A stretch of 64,000 nt of DNA from JAUIET01 sp964352475 (lineage in GTDB: Bacteria; Pseudomonadota; Gammaproteobacteria; Pseudomonadales; JAUIET01): NCBI GenBank assembly GCA_964352475.1, contig CAYGSL010000018.1, positions 1-64,000 of the forward strand, in the 5' to 3' direction. This document shows positions 60,727 through 64,000 of this stretch, one piece after another. Each line of letters begins with the position of its first letter. The stretch's first letter is position 1. Both the position numbers and the translations under genes were made by a program. The notes beneath the pieces are model-generated. The model saw only the letters and a program-made list of their open reading frames with translations, was not told the DNA's origin and ran no database searches.

Positions 60727-60752
60727 GGAATATAGATAGCACTTTATATTCC
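60727..60752. promoter_or_regulatory. Inverted repeat GGAATATA/TATATTCC
   Basis: 8 bp arms at 60727-60734 and 60745-60752, 10-base loop, about 70 bases upstream of the small protein gene and with no T run. Could be an operator. The rest of 60660-60823 shows nothing else clear; a minus-strand ORF crossing it (60713-60955) looks spurious. Confidence 0.35.
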
Positions 60753-60823
60753 AATACAAACACATTTCGCTGTCGTAGACTGAAGCTCAGTTTGGGAATT
60801 GACCTGAATGCGAGGTGATTGAT

Positions 60824-60991
60824 ATGCAAGCAAAACAAACTTCTCAGCGTGAAAAAACGCGTGGCAGAGACGTGATGCCTGCTAATACCTGTCGCAAACC
60901 TGCCCCGGCAAAAGTGATTCGTTTGGCGGTTCCCGGTCAAAAAGCACCTAAGCAAGCTGCCAACTACGACTTTTCAGGAATAGCCGGCTAG
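60824..60991 (+). CDS. Small basic protein, 55 residues, unknown
   Basis: ATG 60824 preceded by GAGGTGA at good distance; stop TAG; a terminator follows at 61041-61074, so this looks like a complete single-gene unit. The product begins MQAKQTSQREKTRGRD and contains a proline/lysine stretch 'CRKPAPAKVIRLAVPGQKAP' and an uncharged end 'YDFSGIAG'. It has 11 K/R against three D/E, one cysteine, and no signal or membrane helix. No family is recognised. It could bind nucleic acid or another protein; nothing proves it. Confidence 0.55.
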   Translation: MQAKQTSQREKTRGRDVMPANTCRKPAPAKVIRLAVPGQKAPKQAANYDFSGIAG

Positions 60992-61040
60992 AGCGCTGCT
61001 GCGCAACACGTTTTAAAACCTCCGGAGCTTTACTTCTTCG

Positions 61041-61074
61041 CCCGACTGATGCCCCACATTGTCGGGTTTTCTTT
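61041..61074 (+). terminator. Rho-independent terminator after the small protein gene
   Basis: CCCGAC (61041-61046) pairs with GTCGGG (61061-61066), extended inward by ATG/CAT around a five-base loop, followed by TTTTCTTT. The stretch 60992-61104 holds only this and a CTCCGGAG palindrome (61020-61027). Confidence 0.8.
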
Positions 61075-61104
61075 GCAAGCAGCCATCAACCCAGTTAAAA
61101 AGCG

Positions 61105-62742
61105 CTAAACGGCTGGTTCAAACTCAAAACCTTCATAGCTCGCAGCCGCCACGTCGGCAATGCGCTGATAATACATACCGCCGCCCAGGTAAGCCGTGAA
61201 GTAGCGCGGCTTGCCCTCTACATTGGCGCCAGTCCACCAGGAATCAGTGCGTGGGAATAGCGTAAAGTCGGCAATTGCACTGACTTCCTCACCCCAGGCT
61301 GCCTCCGAAGGTTCAGACGCTTCAACGGTGCTAAGTTCATTTTCCTGAAGGTGTTGTATACATTCGCCAATCCAGGCCATTTGGCGCTCGGCACCCAGTG
61401 GCATGTTGTAGAACACGCCAGGGGAACCCGGGCCATGAATCATGAACAGGTTTGGAAACCCGTTGATTGTCATGCCAAGGTAACTGTGGAAGCGATCTTG
61501 CCATTTCTCTTTCAGGCTAACGCCACCCCGACCTTTAGGGTTGAGCCGCAGCATTGAGCCACTGATGGCGTCGTAGCCGGTTGCGAGTACAAGCATATCA
61601 ATTGGATGTTCACCGGACCTGGTTATTACACTCGATTCGGTAAACCGTTCGATAGGGTCTTCACGCAGGTCAACCAGGGTGACGTTGTCACGGTTGTAAG
61701 TTGCGTAGTAACCATCATCAAGAATCGGTCTCTTGGTAATCACGAAATGGTCGGGCAGCAATTTTTCCGCGATCTCTGGATCATTCACCGCTTCACGAAT
61801 TTTATTGCGTACAAAATCGGCCAGGGTCTTGTTAGCTTCCTCACTAATGGCAATGTCGCCAAACAAGTTGTTGAAGAAGCCAAAGCTGCCTTTCTGCCAT
61901 AACGCTTCGTAGTGCGCGTTAAGTTCTTCAGGGGATAGATCCAGTGCTGACCCTTGCGGGAAGGGGCCCACAGGAAAGCCTCCTTCGTTGGCATGCATCT
62001 TCTCAATCATGCCTGCAAAATCGTCTCTTGGAATGCTGCGGTCTTCATCGGTAAGCGCACGATTATTCGCAGGGAAGGTGAACTGCGCTGTGCGTTGTAA
62101 TACCGTTAGATGTTCTGCTTCCTTGGCAATCTCGGGAATAGACTGCACTCCTGATGAACCTGTACCAATCACGGCCACCCGTTTACCAGCGAATGATACC
62201 GGCTCGTGCGGCCAACGCCCGGTGTGGTAACACTCGCCGCTAAAGTCGTTAATGCCTGGAATATTAGGCATATTAGTGGTTGATAAGGCACCAACAGCGC
62301 AAATAAGGTAGGGTGCGGAGGCAGAGATACCCGTGCTGGTGTCTACAGTCCAGCGTCGCGTGGCCTCGTCAAAGCGAGCGTCTTCCACCCAGCTTTCAAA
62401 TTGAATGTCTTTGCGGAAGTCGAATTTATCTGCCACGTGCGCCAGATATTCCAGAACATCGTGCTGAGTGGACTGGGTTTCGGCCCAATCCCATTCGTGC
62501 ATCAACTCTTCGGAGAAGGTGAAGCAATAATAGGGGCTGCCTGGCCCATCAACCCGAGCACCGGGATAGCGGTTGTACCACCAGGTACCCCCTATATCAG
62601 TAGCGCCGTCGTAAACCCGTACCGACATGCCCATTTCGCGCAGATGGTGCAAGGCATACATACCGCTGACACCGGCGCCGATGATCACGGCGTCATAATT
62701 CTCTATTGGTCGCTTTTGCGCCATTGACTGCTTATCTGTCAT
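61105..62742 (-). CDS. Flavin monooxygenase, Baeyer-Villiger type
   Basis: 545 residues from ATG 62742; upstream in-frame GTG 62775 and ATG 62760 are alternatives. FAD motif 'VIIGAGVSGMYALHHLRE', NADPH motif 'VAVIGTGSSGVQSIPEIA', and the Baeyer-Villiger fingerprint FxGxxxHxxxWP in 'FSGECYHTGRWP'. 'GGTWWYNRYPGARVDGPGS' is typical of cyclohexanone monooxygenase relatives. Such enzymes insert oxygen next to a ketone. It stands between the taurine genes and the sulfite dehydrogenase and is divergent from the latter, so it may be unrelated to sulfonate use. Confidence 0.9.
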   Translation of the reverse strand: MTDKQSMAQKRPIENYDAVIIGAGVSGMYALHHLREMGMSVRVYDGATDIGGTWWYNRYPGARVDGPGSPYYCFTFSEELMHEWDWAETQSTQHDVLEYLAHVADKFDFRKDIQFESWVEDARFDEATRRWTVDTSTGISASAPYLICAVGALSTTNMPNIPGINDFSGECYHTGRWPHEPVSFAGKRVAVIGTGSSGVQSIPEIAKEAEHLTVLQRTAQFTFPANNRALTDEDRSIPRDDFAGMIEKMHANEGGFPVGPFPQGSALDLSPEELNAHYEALWQKGSFGFFNNLFGDIAISEEANKTLADFVRNKIREAVNDPEIAEKLLPDHFVITKRPILDDGYYATYNRDNVTLVDLREDPIERFTESSVITRSGEHPIDMLVLATGYDAISGSMLRLNPKGRGGVSLKEKWQDRFHSYLGMTINGFPNLFMIHGPGSPGVFYNMPLGAERQMAWIGECIQHLQENELSTVEASEPSEAAWGEEVSAIADFTLFPRTDSWWTGANVEGKPRYFTAYLGGGMYYQRIADVAAASYEGFEFEPAV

Positions 62743-62929
62743 GCTATTTCTCTGTTGCATTCTCTTGTGTGACACTATATTTCAATTTGCGCGCCGCCAA
62801 AATTACCCAATAACAAACTTCGCCAGATCGCCTATAATAACAGTATGGAATTAGCATAGAACCAACGGTTATAATGCTTACCACGCTGCGGGTATTCTTC
62901 GGCAGCCTCCAACACCTAACGAGAAACGA

Positions 62930-64000
62930 ATGATGACGGAGTCAGCGCGTATTGCCAGCGATTTGCCGGCATTCGAGAATCATTCCGAACAGGAAATTAA
63001 ATACACCACTTGCTACATGTGCGCCTGTCGCTGTGGCATTAAAGTGACTGTTGAAAACGAGCAAGTTCGTTTTATACAAGGAAATCCCAATCACCCGGTG
63101 AATAAAGGCGTGCTGTGCGGCAAGGGCAATGCCGGCATAATGAAGCAGAATTCGCCTGCCAAGCTCAGCAAACCGCTGCTACGAAAGCCTGGCAGCGAAC
63201 GAGGAAGCGGTGAGTTTGAAGAGATCTCCTGGGACCAGGCTCTGGATATGCTGAGTAAACGGCTTGGCCATATTAGAGCAACTGAGCCCCGCAAACTGGC
63301 TTTTTTTACCGGCCGCGATCAAATGCAGGCGCTCACTGGTTTGTGGGCCAGTCAGTTTGGGACCTATAACTGGGCCGCGCACGGTGGCTTTTGTTCGGTC
63401 AATATGGCCGCAGCGGGTCTTTACACCACGGGCCATTCATTCTGGGAATTCGGCGAACCCGACTGGGACAATACCAAGTACTTCATGATGTGGGGGGTGG
63501 CAGAAGACCACGCGTCAAACCCCATCAAGATTGGCCTTGAAAAGATTAAACGCCGGGGTGCGAAGTTTGTTGCGGTAAACCCGGTGCGAACCGGTTACCA
63601 GGCCATCGCCGATGAGTGGGTTGCAATCAAACCGGGTACAGACGGTCTGTTTGCACTTGCCATGGTGCACGTATTGCTTAAGCACCGTCTGATAGATGAG
63701 GAGTTTCTGGTGCGCTATACGAATGCGCCGCAACTCATCATTCACGCACCAGGCAGTTCGGAACACGGTCTGATTTTGCGCACAGATCAAGGCGAACCGG
63801 CGGTCTGGGATCAGGTCAGCGAAAACTACGCCTCAGCCTGTGACCCAAATGTTTCGCCAGCTCTGGTTGGTGAGTACCAGACACCGGATGGTCGCTCCGT
63901 CAAAACAGCCATGGCGCTGATTCTGGAAAAATATTCAGACCTTCAGTACGCGCCTGAAAACGTGGCCGAACAATGTGGTATTGCCGCCGAAGACATTGAG
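62930..64000 (+). CDS. soeA: Molybdopterin oxidoreductase, SoeA-type sulfite dehydrogenase (partial, 3' end outside window)
   Basis: 357 codons from ATG 62930 (a second ATG follows at once) and open to the window end. N-terminal 4Fe-4S site C28, C31, C35, C63 in 'TTCYMCACRCGIKV' and 'GVLCGKGNAG', then 'ISWDQALDMLSKRL', 'KLAFFTGRDQMQAL', 'AAHGGFCSVNMAAAGLYTTG', 'FWEFGEPDWDNTKYFMMWG' and 'PGTDGLFALAMVHVLL'. This wording is that of SoeA, the cytoplasmic catalytic subunit of the SoeABC sulfite dehydrogenase of phototrophs and roseobacters. No Tat signal fits the cytoplasmic side. It would oxidise the sulfite made by Xsc. SoeB and SoeC should follow beyond the edge. Confidence 0.83.
   Translation, partial: MMTESARIASDLPAFENHSEQEIKYTTCYMCACRCGIKVTVENEQVRFIQGNPNHPVNKGVLCGKGNAGIMKQNSPAKLSKPLLRKPGSERGSGEFEEISWDQALDMLSKRLGHIRATEPRKLAFFTGRDQMQALTGLWASQFGTYNWAAHGGFCSVNMAAAGLYTTGHSFWEFGEPDWDNTKYFMMWGVAEDHASNPIKIGLEKIKRRGAKFVAVNPVRTGYQAIADEWVAIKPGTDGLFALAMVHVLLKHRLIDEEFLVRYTNAPQLIIHAPGSSEHGLILRTDQGEPAVWDQVSENYASACDPNVSPALVGEYQTPDGRSVKTAMALILEKYSDLQYAPENVAEQCGIAAEDIE

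Noticed and set aside
60713..60955. 80-residue ORF on the minus strand
   Set aside because: No ribosome site, residue make-up of a random frame, and it lies opposite the better supported small plus-strand gene.
1..64000. tRNA, rRNA, CRISPR array, prophage or insertion sequence
   Set aside because: None was seen on reading the intergenic spaces; almost all of the window is coding.

Overview
The window looks like a chromosomal scaffold from an aerobic, heterotrophic, probably marine gammaproteobacterium. The evidence is TonB-dependent receptors with the 'EEIVVTAQKRE' start, lipoproteins with typical lipoboxes, many AraC/MocR/LytTR regulators, and catabolism of taurine, amines and sulfated or amide compounds. 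The genus cannot be named from sequence alone. Gene density is high and base composition looks even. A run of 100 N (49444-49543) shows this is a draft assembly. No rRNA, tRNA, CRISPR array, transposase or phage gene was seen.

Layout. 0.1-4.8 kb: a START-domain protein, a periplasmic cyclase-family hydrolase, an orphan CpxA-like histidine kinase and a Calx-beta/GDPD lipoprotein. 4.8-12.2 kb: a tryptophan-tryptophylquinone aromatic amine dehydrogenase locus (aldehyde dehydrogenase, aauB-E-D-A, a monoheme, a diheme and a tetraheme cytochrome c, a ferric-reductase-like membrane protein) with an AraC regulator. 12.2-18.3 kb: two tandem lipoprotein amidohydrolases and a TonB receptor. 18.5-25 kb: an AraC regulator facing a tightly overlapping operon of Tat amidase, MadL, MadM, SDR, a CrtC-like protein and a PhnZ-like HD protein. 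25-30.8 kb: a two-subunit Mo hydroxylase, a CitE-like lyase, an MFS carrier and NnrU.

30.8-37.4 kb: a TauD-like dioxygenase operon facing a class-III PLP enzyme of the phospho-lyase type plus an APH-fold kinase (possible hydroxylysine or ethanolamine-type route), then a DUF2306 protein, a membrane LytTR regulator and TetR. 37.4-45.1 kb: SnoaL-like lipoprotein, SpdH-like flavoprotein, TonB receptor, sulfatase and phytanoyl-CoA-dioxygenase-like protein. 45.1-52.8 kb: MBL-fold protein, RND efflux pair (interrupted by the N gap) and a LytS/LytR-type two-component system. 53-64 kb: a taurine dissimilation locus: Tpa, its divergent MocR/TauR regulator, Xsc, a CobS-like AAA ATPase and a CobT-like VWA protein coupled to xsc, a new 55-residue small protein, a Baeyer-Villiger-type monooxygenase, and the start of a SoeA-type sulfite dehydrogenase that runs off the window. 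Together Tpa, Xsc and SoeA would carry taurine nitrogen to alanine, its carbon to acetyl phosphate and its sulfonate to sulfate.

The most unusual non-coding signal is a pair of ~110 bp cruciform elements (50820-50925 and 52950-53061). They have unrelated long stems but share a conserved core, an identical GTCCCT loop and compensatory base-pair changes. They lie at the two ends of the LytS/LytR module with their cores pointing outward.
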